DNA from: Rhodovarius lipocyclicus
GTDB taxonomy: Bacteria > Pseudomonadota > Alphaproteobacteria > Acetobacterales > Acetobacteraceae
Direction of reading: 5' to 3'
Assembly (NCBI RefSeq): GCF_009900765.1
Contig: NZ_JAAABL010000040.1
Span: forward strand, 1 to 32,632
DNA: 32,632 bases
The notes beneath the pieces are model-generated. The model had not been told where the DNA came from. It did no database searches and worked only from the letters and a program-made list of their open reading frames with translations. The translations under genes were made by a program, and so were the position numbers. The stretch's first letter is position 1; each line of letters starts with the position of its first letter. Positions 1 through 8,729 of the stretch are shown here, piece by piece.

Positions 1-124
1 GGAGTATGGCAGGTGTTCTTCTCGCGATTTCCTCTCGCCACACTCGACCTCAGGGACGAAACACCCCATCTCAAAACCGTCAGGGATGTCTCCGTACACC
101 TGTCAAACATCTCTCCAGTCTGAA

Positions 125-142
125 CAGGGGGCGGAGCCCCTG
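125..142. terminator. Possible hairpin upstream of the helicase gene
   Basis: The arms CAGGGG (125-130) and CCCCTG (137-142) form a perfect 6-bp inverted repeat around a 6-nt loop. No T-run follows on either side, so a terminator role for a gene left of the window is only a guess. The rest of 1-201 shows no convincing gene, and I could not pick out a credible promoter or Shine-Dalgarno sequence for the helicase start at 202. Confidence 0.25.
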
Positions 143-201
143 ACTGCTTATACCCCCGCCCACCCTGGCCTTCCCGCCTCCCCCGCTGTTACTCTGCGCC
201 C

Positions 202-3200
202 GTGCCCGACACCGCCCCCGACATCGCCGCCCGCGCTTATGAGGAACTTCGTGAGCGCCTGGTGGATCGCAGCCGCCGCAACCGCCTGTTGCATTTCCCG
301 CACGGGCTGCGCGGTGCCGGCATCCGCATCGTGGACGAACAGCCCGAGGCGGTGCTGAAGCGCCTGCGGGACGACAAGGCCCTGCGTTTCAAGCCCCTGC
401 CCGAGCCGGAGGAGGAACCCCGGGACGAGCGCGACGAGGAATTCCGCGCCGCGCTGGACGCCGCCCGCGCGACGGACGAGCAATACCGGCGCGAGCACGC
501 CACGGTGGATGCCGACAACGCCGTAGCCACCTCCCGGGTGGAGCGCGGCTTGCGGGACCGCCTGCGCGCCGCGCGCGGCATGCCCCCCCGGCCGGAGCGG
601 CGGGGCCTGGACCTGGCGGCCTGGGCGCGGGAGCACGGGGTGGACCCCAGCTTCGACATGCCCCCGCCCGGGGAGGCCTCCTCCGATAAACATAAAGACG
701 ACGCGCTGCAGACGCTGCTGTTCCCGGACCAGCTCCGGGCGCAGCTGGGTTCCCTGCGGAACCGGGTGCGCGGCATCGAGCAGGAAACCGGCGTCGCCAC
801 GCTGCACCTGGCCATCGGCTTCCTGGAATGGTTCGAGAGCGAGCGCGACGACAAGCCCTGTGTCTCGCCCCTGCTGCTGCTGCCGGTGGCGCTGGAGGGC
901 CGGCGCGGGCGCGGCGGGGAGGAGGATTTCCGCCTCTCGGCCACGGATGGCACGCCGATCACCAATCTCAGCCTGGAACTCAGGCTGCGGGATGATTTCC
1001 GCTTCTCCCTGCCCGAGCTGGACACGGAGGCGGAGAACCCCGCCGAGGCCTATCTGGCGGCGGTGAGCGAGGCGGTGAAAAGCCGCCCGCGCTGGCGGGT
1101 GCGGCGGTTCCTGACGCTCGCGCCCTTCAGCTTCGCGCGCATCGCCATGTACCGCGACCTGGAGCGCACGAACTGGCAGTCCGCCCCCACCGACCACGCG
1201 CTGGTGCGCCCCCTGCTGCGCGCGGGGGCCGGGGATGCGCAGGCGGATGGCTTCGCCGAGGAATACGACATCGACGCGCCGGAATCGGTGCGCCTGGCCC
1301 CGGTGCTGGTGCAGGATGCCGACAGCAGCCAGCACAGCGCCATCATCGACGCCATGCAGGGCCGCTCCCTGGTGATCGAGGGCCCGCCGGGCACCGGCAA
1401 GTCCCAGACCATCGCCAACCTGATCGCCAACGCGCTGCACCACGGCAAATCGGTGCTGTTCGTGGCCGAGAAGATGGCGGCGCTGGAGGTGGTGAAGCAG
1501 CGGCTGGAACGGGTGGGGCTCGGCGCCTTCTGCCTGTCCCTGCATTCGGCCGGCGCGCGGCCGGCGGCGGTGATCGAGGCGCTGCGCGCGCGCGATGCCC
1601 TGCCCCGCACCGCCCCCGCCCGCAATGCCGCGAGCCTGGCCGAAGCCGCCCAGGCCCGCGCCGAGATCGACCGCCACCTGGCCGTGATGCACGCCAAGGC
1701 CGGGCCGGAGGAGGAGACGGTGCACGCCCTGATCGGCCGGCTGGCCGAGCTGGGGCGGCTGTTCCCGCATCTGCCCGGGCTGCTGCGCGGCGTGGCGCTG
1801 CCGGTGCCCGCCGATGCCGCCGCACCGCGCCTCGCGCGCCGCAAGCTGGGCGCGGTGGAGGCCGCCTGCCAGGGCTTCGACCCGGCGGCCTCGCCCTTCC
1901 GGGGCCTCACGCGCTCCGACCTGTTCCCGGAGGAACGGGAGACGCTGCTGGCCGGCATCGCCACCCTGGCCCCGCTGGCGACGGCGGTGGAACAGGCCAG
2001 CGCCGTGCTGGCGGCAAGGCTGGGCGCGCCGGTGACGGACCTGCGCGCCACGCTGGACCGGCTGGCGGACCTGCCGGAACCGCCCGCCGACCGAGCCCTG
2101 TTGCCGGGGCTGGCGCGGCCCGGCGCGATCGACGCGCTGCTGGCGCTGGACGCGGCCCAGGTGCGGCTGGACGCGGCGGGTGTGGCGGATGATGGCGCGG
2201 GCCTCGCCCCCCTGGCGAAGCTGGCCGAGGGGCTGGGCAGCGCCACCCTGGCCGAGCTGCCGAAACTGCTGGAACAGGCGGATGCCGAGGCCGCCGGGCT
2301 GGCCGCCCAGGCGCGCGCCGTGGCCGCGCTGGGGCTGGACGGCACCGCCGATCTCGGCGCCATCCGCCGCGCCGCCACCGCCGCCCGGCTGGCCGCCGCC
2401 CTGCCGCCGGAGGCCATCCCCCACCGCCGCCCGGGGCTGGAGGCCCATGCCGCCCTGCTGGCCGAAGGCGCCGCCCGCCAGCGCCAATTGCGGGAGGCGA
2501 TGGCCGGGCTGGACGGCAAGTTCGACCTCACCCGCGCCGAGGCGAAGAAGCTGCGCGAGGCCGCGGCCACGCTGCGCAGCTCCGACGGCATGATGGGCTT
2601 CCTGCGCGCCGATGTGCGGGAGGCACGCTACGCCTTCGAGGACCGCTGGCGCGCCGAGCCCCGCCCGCCGCGCGGCCAGTGGCCCGCCCTGCTGGAGCAG
2701 GCCGCCGAGGCCGCCGCCCTGCGGGAGGCCCTGTTCGCCGACACCGCCCTGCGCGAGATCCCCGGCGCGCTGGATCCGCGAGAGGCGCCCTTGCAGCCCA
2801 TGGCCGATGCCGCCGCCTGGCAGGCGCGGCTGGATGGCAGCCTGGAATCCGCCGCCCTGCTGACCGCCCCGGCGGAGGAGCTGCGGCGCCTCGCGGGGCT
2901 GGCGGGCCCGGCCGGGGCGCTGCTCGATTTCCTGGCCGAAGCCGCCCTGCCGGACCACCAGCCCTGGGCCGCCGCCCAGGCCCTGCTGGCCGAACGCGGC
3001 AACCGTCTGCGGGAGGTCGCGCGGCTGACCGTCGGCCTCACGCCCAGCCTGACCCTGGCGGAACTGCCCGCCCTGGCCGAGGCCGCCGCCACCCGCCGCG
3101 CGGCCGCCATCGCGCCCCCGCCCGCGCTGCTGCGCGCCCTGGCGGGCTTCGTCACCGCCCTGCGCCAGGCCGTGCCCAACCCCGCCCCCTTGCTGGCCGA

Positions 3201-5091
3201 TGGCTGGACCGAGGCGGTGAAGCAACTGCGCGAGGTGGCCGGGGTGCTGCGCCTGGCCTTGCCGAAGCTGGAGGCCGGGCTGGCGGCGCTGGAACCGCTG
3301 GGCCTCTCCCGCCCCGCCGCGGCCGCGCTGCGCGCCATGCAGGCGCAGCCGGAGGGGCTGGGCCCATGGCTGACCTTCGCCCGCACCCGGGCCGAGGCGC
3401 TGGCCGACCCGCTCGCCGGCCCCATCCTGGCCGCGCATCAGGACCGGCCCTTGCGGGACCTTGGGCCTGCGCTGGACTGGGCGCTGGCCTGGTCCTGCGT
3501 CCGCCCGCGGGCGGAGGCCGAGCGGGCCATCTTCAACCGCCCCGGCGCCCAGCTTTCGGCCCTGCGCCAGGGCTTCGCCGCCGCCGACCGGGAGCGCATC
3601 CGCAACGACGCCGGCGCCGTGGCCGCCGCCTGCCTGCAACGCCCCATCCCCAAGGGCAGCGCCGAGGGCAGCCGCCGGCAATGGACCGGCGAGCCGCTGT
3701 TGCAGAACGAGATGGGCAAGAAGCAGCGCTTCATCCCGGTGCGGGAATTGATGGCCCGCGCCGCCGATGCCGTGCTGGCCCGCGCCCCCTGCCTGATGAT
3801 GTCGCCGCTGACCGTGGCGCAGTACCTGAAGCCCGGGCAGCTGCATTTCGACCTGGTGGTGATGGACGAGGCCAGCCAGATCAAGCCGGAGGACGCGGTG
3901 GGCGCCCTGCTGCGGGCCAGCCAATGCGTGATCGTGGGCGATTCCAAGCAGCTGCCGCCCACCAACTTCTTCGACCGCTCCCTGACCGACGAGGAGGACG
4001 AGGAGGAGGAAGCCGCCACCCTCTCGGCCGAGGACCGGGTCGCGGCCGAATCCATCCTGGACCTGGCCAGCCGCACCTTCCGCCCCGGGCGGCGCCTGCG
4101 CTGGCATTACCGCAGCCAGCATGAATCGCTGATCGCCTTCTCCAACCGCGAATTCTACGACGGCAATCTGGTGGTGTTCCCGGCCGCGCAGCCGCCCTCC
4201 GCCACGCTGGGGATCGAGCTGGTGCAGGTGAACGGCCACTGGCGCAACAAGGTGAATGTGGAGGAAGCGCAGGCGATCGCCCGCGCCGCGCTGGACTTCA
4301 TGCGCGCCAACCCCGGCCTCAGCCACGGCATCGTGGCGATGAACCAGACGCAGAAGGAATTGATCGAGGCTGAGCTGGCGCGCCTGGTGCGCGATGACGA
4401 GGCAGCCGCCCGCTATGCCGATGCCTGGGAAGCGAAGCTGGAACCGCCCTTCGTGAAGAACCTGGAAAACGTGCAGGGCGACGAGCGGGACGTGATCATG
4501 ATCTCCCTGGGTTGGGGCCGCACGCCGGAGGGCGCGATGCACCAGCGCTTCTTCCCCGTGAACCGCGCGCAGGACGGCCACCGCCGCCTGAACGTGCTGT
4601 TCACCCGCGCCAAGCGGAAGATCATGCTGTTTTCCTCCCTGCAGGCCGAGGACATCGTGGTGGAGGAAGGCCGCACCGCGCGCGGCGTGCAGGTGCTGCG
4701 GGATTATCTGCTGTATGCGCGCGACACCCGGGTGGAGCCCGCGCGGGAAAACCCGGCGGCGCTGGCGGACAGCCCCTTCGAGGCCTCGGTCGCCACCGCC
4801 CTGCGGGCGCGCGGGCATGAGGTGGCGCTGCAACTGGGTGTCGCCGGCTATCGCATCGACATCGCCGTGCGGGACCCGAAGGCGAAGGGCCGCTTCCTGC
4901 TGGGCATCGAGTGCGACGGCGCGACCTATCACGACGCCCGCAGCGCGCGCGACCGCGACCGGCTGCGGCAGGATGCGCTGGAGCGGCTGGGCTGGAAGCT
5001 GGCCCGGGTGTGGTCCACCGACTGGTTCCAGGACCCGGCGGCGGAAACCGAGAGGCTGTGCCGGGAGATCGAGCGGCTTATGGGCGGCTGA
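202..5091 (+). CDS. DUF4011 superfamily 1 helicase with C-terminal Vsr-like nuclease (Hhe-type putative anti-phage protein)
   Basis: A 1629-aa protein starting at GTG. The N-terminal ~330 residues resemble DUF4011. A Walker A motif (GPPGTGKS, 394-401) is followed by a very long Ala/Leu/Glu-rich, probably helical insert (~430-1200). The helicase motifs then resume: DEAS box (M1221-D-E-A-S-Q), GDSKQLPP from 1246, and a C-terminal UvrD/Upf1-type core containing VQGDERDV and NVLFTRAKRK. The last ~95 residues form a PD-(D/E)XK/Vsr-like nuclease with D1553, E1570 and D1572 (IECDGATYHD). Proteins of this architecture are the single-gene Hhe defence group (DUF4011-helicase-Vsr-DUF3320); here the chain ends after the nuclease with no DUF3320. 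Motor and nuclease residues look intact. A role in repair rather than defence remains possible. No partner gene is visible; the next gene converges on it. Confidence 0.85.
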   Translation: MPDTAPDIAARAYEELRERLVDRSRRNRLLHFPHGLRGAGIRIVDEQPEAVLKRLRDDKALRFKPLPEPEEEPRDERDEEFRAALDAARATDEQYRREHATVDADNAVATSRVERGLRDRLRAARGMPPRPERRGLDLAAWAREHGVDPSFDMPPPGEASSDKHKDDALQTLLFPDQLRAQLGSLRNRVRGIEQETGVATLHLAIGFLEWFESERDDKPCVSPLLLLPVALEGRRGRGGEEDFRLSATDGTPITNLSLELRLRDDFRFSLPELDTEAENPAEAYLAAVSEAVKSRPRWRVRRFLTLAPFSFARIAMYRDLERTNWQSAPTDHALVRPLLRAGAGDAQADGFAEEYDIDAPESVRLAPVLVQDADSSQHSAIIDAMQGRSLVIEGPPGTGKSQTIANLIANALHHGKSVLFVAEKMAALEVVKQRLERVGLGAFCLSLHSAGARPAAVIEALRARDALPRTAPARNAASLAEAAQARAEIDRHLAVMHAKAGPEEETVHALIGRLAELGRLFPHLPGLLRGVALPVPADAAAPRLARRKLGAVEAACQGFDPAASPFRGLTRSDLFPEERETLLAGIATLAPLATAVEQASAVLAARLGAPVTDLRATLDRLADLPEPPADRALLPGLARPGAIDALLALDAAQVRLDAAGVADDGAGLAPLAKLAEGLGSATLAELPKLLEQADAEAAGLAAQARAVAALGLDGTADLGAIRRAATAARLAAALPPEAIPHRRPGLEAHAALLAEGAARQRQLREAMAGLDGKFDLTRAEAKKLREAAATLRSSDGMMGFLRADVREARYAFEDRWRAEPRPPRGQWPALLEQAAEAAALREALFADTALREIPGALDPREAPLQPMADAAAWQARLDGSLESAALLTAPAEELRRLAGLAGPAGALLDFLAEAALPDHQPWAAAQALLAERGNRLREVARLTVGLTPSLTLAELPALAEAAATRRAAAIAPPPALLRALAGFVTALRQAVPNPAPLLADGWTEAVKQLREVAGVLRLALPKLEAGLAALEPLGLSRPAAAALRAMQAQPEGLGPWLTFARTRAEALADPLAGPILAAHQDRPLRDLGPALDWALAWSCVRPRAEAERAIFNRPGAQLSALRQGFAAADRERIRNDAGAVAAACLQRPIPKGSAEGSRRQWTGEPLLQNEMGKKQRFIPVRELMARAADAVLARAPCLMMSPLTVAQYLKPGQLHFDLVVMDEASQIKPEDAVGALLRASQCVIVGDSKQLPPTNFFDRSLTDEEDEEEEAATLSAEDRVAAESILDLASRTFRPGRRLRWHYRSQHESLIAFSNREFYDGNLVVFPAAQPPSATLGIELVQVNGHWRNKVNVEEAQAIARAALDFMRANPGLSHGIVAMNQTQKELIEAELARLVRDDEAAARYADAWEAKLEPPFVKNLENVQGDERDVIMISLGWGRTPEGAMHQRFFPVNRAQDGHRRLNVLFTRAKRKIMLFSSLQAEDIVVEEGRTARGVQVLRDYLLYARDTRVEPARENPAALADSPFEASVATALRARGHEVALQLGVAGYRIDIAVRDPKAKGRFLLGIECDGATYHDARSARDRDRLRQDALERLGWKLARVWSTDWFQDPAAETERLCREIERLMGG

Positions 5092-5205
5092 AAGAACACT
5101 GTTCTTTTTTGAAAAAAAGAACCAAAAAACTTTTGCCGGTTTTGGCGCCCCCCAAACTCAAAAAGTCTTTTTGCTTCTTTTTCTTCAGAAAAAGAAGAAT
5201 TCTTC
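5092..5205 (+). repeat. Intergenic hairpin repeat, copy A
   Basis: About 114 bp containing two strong hairpins: GTTCTTTTTT with AAAAAAGAAC (5101-5122) and CTTCTTTTTC-TTCA-GAAAAAGAAG (5174-5197). A near-identical copy lies at 6934-7048 in inverted orientation; by eye they differ at only a few positions plus one indel in the central GC-rich part. This copy fills the gap between the helicase gene and the convergent methyltransferase gene. The stems and A/T tracts would serve as a bidirectional intrinsic terminator. It contains no transposase, so it is best described as a dispersed non-coding repeat. Confidence 0.8.
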
Positions 5206-5208
5206 AAT

Positions 5209-5853
5209 TCACCGTCTTTCCAGCAGCACCAGCCCGTCGATCGCCTCCTGGCCTTCCCAGCTCAGCGTCGTGTGGTCCAGCACCTGAAACCCCAGCCGGT
5301 CCGCCAGGTGGCGCACCACGTCCAGGCTGCCGAAGTTCCGCCACAGCCGGTTCTGGTGATAGTGCCCGCCCGGATTTTCCATGTTGTTGGAGACATGCAG
5401 CAGCGCCCGCCCGCCGGGTCGCAGCACCCGCGCCGTCTCCCGCAGGTAATCCAGCACATCCAGCAATTCGAAATGGACCATGGCGTCATAGCTGAACAGG
5501 GCGGAATAGGCCCTGCTCTCCAGCCCCGGCAGGTCGTGGCCGTTGTTCAACAGATAGCGCAGGCGCGGGTCATCACCGAAGCGGGCGCGGCAGGCGGCGA
5601 TGTTGCTGTCCAGCACATCCACCAGCGTCAGCTCCCCCACCCGGTCCAGAATCTGCGCGGCGTGGCGGCCGCGGCCGCAGGCCAGCTCGATCACGCGCGA
5701 CAGGTCCAGCTGGTCGAACAACCGGCGGAAGGGCGTGCCCTCATCCCAGAAGGGGCCGAGCCAGGCTTCGGCCTGATCGTAATACGGGGGCACGATCCAG
5801 TCCTGGGCGATGGACTGGCGCATCTCACGGGCTTTATCCGGCATGGGATTCAT
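5209..5853 (-). CDS. Class I SAM-dependent methyltransferase
   Basis: A 214-aa protein with the Rossmann SAM-binding glycine motif ELACGRGRH (residues 56-64). An acidic residue follows after strand 2 (LVDVLD), then a post-motif region (SYDAMVHFELLDVL) and the usual ARVLRPGGRALLHVS strand, all typical of Methyltransf_11/25-type enzymes. The methyl acceptor cannot be told from the sequence. The ATG at 5853 was chosen; the frame stays open upstream to a TTG at 5886, and another ATG lies at 5844. None has a convincing Shine-Dalgarno. The gene is monocistronic, converges on the helicase gene and diverges from the tctC-like gene. Confidence 0.85.
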   Translation of the reverse strand: MNPMPDKAREMRQSIAQDWIVPPYYDQAEAWLGPFWDEGTPFRRLFDQLDLSRVIELACGRGRHAAQILDRVGELTLVDVLDSNIAACRARFGDDPRLRYLLNNGHDLPGLESRAYSALFSYDAMVHFELLDVLDYLRETARVLRPGGRALLHVSNNMENPGGHYHQNRLWRNFGSLDVVRHLADRLGFQVLDHTTLSWEGQEAIDGLVLLERR

Positions 5854-5942
5854 GTGGCACGGCCCGCCCGCGCTGTCATGCCGCAATCGGCTTGACCCGG
5901 GGCGCCGGCCGCCGCAGAGGTGACGCGGTTGGAGGCACTTTC

Positions 5943-6905
5943 ATGCAAGCGGCCCGTCGCGCCTTCCTGTTCGCCAGCACGCTCGCCCTGCCCGGCATCG
6001 CCCGGGCCCAAGGGGGGGCCGCCATCCGGCTGATCGTGCCCGCCCCGCCGGGCGGCGCCACCGATATCCTCGCCCGCTCGGTGGCCGAGGATGCGGGCCA
6101 GGCGCTGGGCCTGCGCGTGGTGGTGGACAATCGCGGCGGGCGCGGCGGCATCATCGGCACCCGGCTGGCGGCGCAGGCCGCCCCCGATGGCTCCGTGCTG
6201 GTGCTGGGCCACAACCAGACCCATGCGGCCAACCAGGCGCTGACGCGTGACCTGCCCTATCACGTGCTGGACAGCTTCGCCCCGGTGGCGCGGCTGGCCA
6301 CGGTGCACCACGCGACCGTGGTGCCCGCCAGCCACGCGGCGCAGGACATGGCGGGGCTGGCCCGGCTGGGCCGCAATGGCGGGCGGCTGACCTATGCGTC
6401 CTCCCAGGCCGGGTCGGCCTCTCATCTGCTGGCCGAAAGCTTCGTGCGGCGGGAGGGGCTGTCGGCCATCCACGCGCCCTATCGCGGCGGGCAAGCGGCG
6501 ATGCAGGACACGGCGGCGGGGCTGGTGGATTTCTACATCTCGACCTGGCCGCAGGTGATGCCCCTGGTGCGGGAAGGGCGGCTGCGCGCGCTGAGCATCG
6601 GCGCGGAGGAACGGATCGAGGGTTTCCCCGCCCTGCCCACCACCGCCGAGGCGGGCGTGCCCTATCTGGCGATGGATGCCTGGTTCGGCATCTTCGCGCC
6701 CCACGGCACGCCGCAGCCCACGCTGCACCGCTACTCCGACGCCTTCATGGCCGCGATGGCGGAAGCGGAGAACACCCGCCGCGTGCAGGCCGCGGGCTTC
6801 AACCCCGCCCCCCTGCCCGCCCCGGATTTCGCCGCCTTCCAACGGCGGGAGGTGGAGCGCTGGCGCGAGATGGCGGAGCTGACCGGCATCTCGCTGGAGG
6901 AATAA
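5943..6905 (+). CDS. TctC/Bug-family periplasmic substrate-binding protein (orphan)
   Basis: A 320-aa exported solute-binding protein of the tripartite tricarboxylate transporter family. The signal peptide has RR at 5-6, a hydrophobic core and likely cleavage after ARA (about residue 22). The mature N-terminus reads IRLIVPAPPGGATDILAR, the family signature. The start is the ATG at 5943, preceded at 7 nt by GGAGG (5931-5935); an open frame from 5892 is not needed. No TctA/TctB membrane genes are nearby. This is common in acetobacterial and burkholderial genomes, where many orphan Bug proteins exist. The ligand is probably a carboxylate but cannot be specified. Confidence 0.9.
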   Translation: MQAARRAFLFASTLALPGIARAQGGAAIRLIVPAPPGGATDILARSVAEDAGQALGLRVVVDNRGGRGGIIGTRLAAQAAPDGSVLVLGHNQTHAANQALTRDLPYHVLDSFAPVARLATVHHATVVPASHAAQDMAGLARLGRNGGRLTYASSQAGSASHLLAESFVRREGLSAIHAPYRGGQAAMQDTAAGLVDFYISTWPQVMPLVREGRLRALSIGAEERIEGFPALPTTAEAGVPYLAMDAWFGIFAPHGTPQPTLHRYSDAFMAAMAEAENTRRVQAAGFNPAPLPAPDFAAFQRREVERWREMAELTGISLEE

Positions 6906-6933
6906 CTGCACCAAATCCTCCGGCGTGCCGGGC

Positions 6934-7048
6934 GAAGGATTCTTCTTTTTCTGAAGAAAAAGAAGCAAAAAGACTTTTCGAGTCTGGGCGCGCGCCAAAA
7001 CCGGCAAAAGTTTTTTGGTTCTTTTTTTCAAAAAAGAACACTCTTCTT
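6934..7048 (-). repeat. Intergenic hairpin repeat, copy B (inverted relative to copy A)
   Basis: This is the reverse complement of the 5092-5205 element. Its hairpins are CTTCTTTTTC-TGAA-GAAAAAGAAG (6942-6965) and GTTCTTTTTT...AAAAAAGAAC (7018-7039). The conserved stretch between them reads, on the minus strand, AAAAAACTTTTGCCGGTTTT. Like copy A it lies between convergent genes (the TctC-type protein and acyl-CoA synthetase), so it probably terminates transcription from both sides. Confidence 0.8.
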
Positions 7049-7092
7049 GTGGTCGCCCATGCCCCATCGGCTCCGGCCAATGGGATTTGGCA

Positions 7093-8727
7093 TTACCCCC
7101 TGACCTGCTTGCGCAGCACATGCTTCTGGATCTTGCCGGTGCTGGTCTTGGGCACTTCCTGGAAGATCACCCGCTTCGGCGCCTTGAAATGCGCGATCAT
7201 CCCGCGCGTGTGGGAAATCAGCTCGATCTCGGTGGCGCTTGCCCCCGGCTTCAGTTCCACGAAGGCGCAGGGCACCTCGCCCCATTTCTCGTCCGGCTGG
7301 GCCACCACGGCGGCGACGGCGACGGCCGGGTGCTTGTACAGCGCGTCCTCCACCTCGATGCTGCTGATGTTCTCGCCGCCCGAGATGATGATGTCCTTGC
7401 TGCGGTCCTTCAGCTGGATGTAGCCGTTGGGGTGCTTCACCGCGAGGTCGCCGGTGTGGAACCACCCGCCCGCGAAGGCGGCCACCGTCGCGGCCTCGTC
7501 CTTCAGATAGCCCTTCATCACCACATTGCCGCGCATCATCACCTCGCCCATCGTCTCGGCGTCGGCGGGCACGGGCTGCATGGTCTCGGGGTCCAGCACG
7601 TCGAGGCCCTCCAGCGCGTGATAGCGCACGCCCTGGCGGGCCATCAGCGCCGCCTGGTCGGCCACCGGCAGGGCGCGCCATTCGGTGTGCCACTCATTCA
7701 CCACTGAGGGGCCGTAGCATTCCGTCAGCCCATAGACATGCACCACGGCGAAGCCCGCCCGCTGCATGGCGGCCAGCACGGCCTCCGGCGGGGGGGCGCC
7801 GGCGACCACGAAGCTGACCTGGCGGCCCAGCTCGTGCTTCTCCTCGGGCGGGGTGGCCAGCAGCGTGGACATGATGATGGGTGCGCCGCACATGTGGGTC
7901 ACGTCGTGCTCGGCCATCAGCTGCCACATCAGCCCGCCGCGCACGGTGCGCAGGCACACATGGGTGCCCGCCAGCGCCGTGACGGTCCAGGGGAAGCACC
8001 AGCCGTTGCAATGGAACATCGGCAGCGTCCACAGATAGGACGGATGGCGCGGGATATTGCCCGACAGCACATTGCCCATCGCCAGCAGATAGGCGCCGCG
8101 ATGATGGTACACCACGCCCTTCGGCCGGCCCGTGGTGCCGGAGGTGTAGTTGAGCGTGATCGCGTCCCACTCGTTCGCCGGGCCGGTCCAGGCGAAATCC
8201 TTGTCGCCGCGCTCCAGGAAGGCCTCGTATTCCACGCCGCCGACCGTGTCCTCGGTGGGGGCGGTGTGGTCGTTCACCTCGATGATCAGGGGCCGGCTGG
8301 CCGTGTGTTCCAGCGCGCGGCGCAGCAGGGGCAGCAGCTCCCGGTCCACCAGCAGGGCGCGGGCCTCTCCGTGGTCCAGGATATAGGCGATGGTGTCGGC
8401 ATCCAGCCGGGTGTTGATGGTGTTCAGCACGCAGCCGGCCATGGGCACGCCGTAATGGGCTTCCAGCATCTCCGGGATGTTGGGCAGCAGGGCGGCCACC
8501 GTATCCCCGCGGCCGAGGCCCGCCAGGGTCAGCGCATGGGCCAGCTTCACGCAGCGGGCGTGCAGCTCGGCGTATTTGCGCCGGATGGTGCCGTGCACCA
8601 CGGCCACGCGCGCCGGGTGCACCGCCGCCGCGCGTTCCAGGAATTGCAGGGGGGTCAGCGCCTGATGGTTGGCGGGCACCTGGCCCAGCCCATCCTCGAA
8701 CTTACGCGCGTGCGGCTGCATATCCAT
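7093..8727 (-). CDS. Acyl-CoA synthetase (AMP-forming)
   Basis: A 544-aa adenylate-forming ligase that activates a carboxylic acid to its CoA thioester through an acyl-AMP. The phosphate loop YTSGTTGRPKG spans 194-204. The aromatic/threonine motif (VYGLTECYG) follows, then GWFHTGDLAV, the hinge KDRSKDIIISGGENIS and the C-terminal catalytic lysine in STGKIQKH (K532). The sequence is of the medium/long-chain or DmdB-like subgroup; the substrate is not predictable. The ATG at 8727 is preferred over one at 8745, because AGGA lies 9 nt upstream and the ATG follows the crotonase stop codon by only 2 nt. This implies translational coupling in one operon. Confidence 0.9.
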   Translation of the reverse strand: MDMQPHARKFEDGLGQVPANHQALTPLQFLERAAAVHPARVAVVHGTIRRKYAELHARCVKLAHALTLAGLGRGDTVAALLPNIPEMLEAHYGVPMAGCVLNTINTRLDADTIAYILDHGEARALLVDRELLPLLRRALEHTASRPLIIEVNDHTAPTEDTVGGVEYEAFLERGDKDFAWTGPANEWDAITLNYTSGTTGRPKGVVYHHRGAYLLAMGNVLSGNIPRHPSYLWTLPMFHCNGWCFPWTVTALAGTHVCLRTVRGGLMWQLMAEHDVTHMCGAPIIMSTLLATPPEEKHELGRQVSFVVAGAPPPEAVLAAMQRAGFAVVHVYGLTECYGPSVVNEWHTEWRALPVADQAALMARQGVRYHALEGLDVLDPETMQPVPADAETMGEVMMRGNVVMKGYLKDEAATVAAFAGGWFHTGDLAVKHPNGYIQLKDRSKDIIISGGENISSIEVEDALYKHPAVAVAAVVAQPDEKWGEVPCAFVELKPGASATEIELISHTRGMIAHFKAPKRVIFQEVPKTSTGKIQKHVLRKQVRG

Positions 8728-8729
8728 CG

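Noticed and set aside
148-4932. A 1594-codon open frame on the minus strand opposite the helicase gene
   Set aside because: It is Gln/Gly/Arg/His-rich without any domain and exists because high-GC third positions remove stop codons; the plus-strand frame has clear helicase and nuclease motifs.
5209-6905. Composite transposon formed by the two inverted 114-bp repeats
   Set aside because: No transposase gene lies between or in the repeats, no target-site duplication is evident, and each copy is explained by its terminator position.
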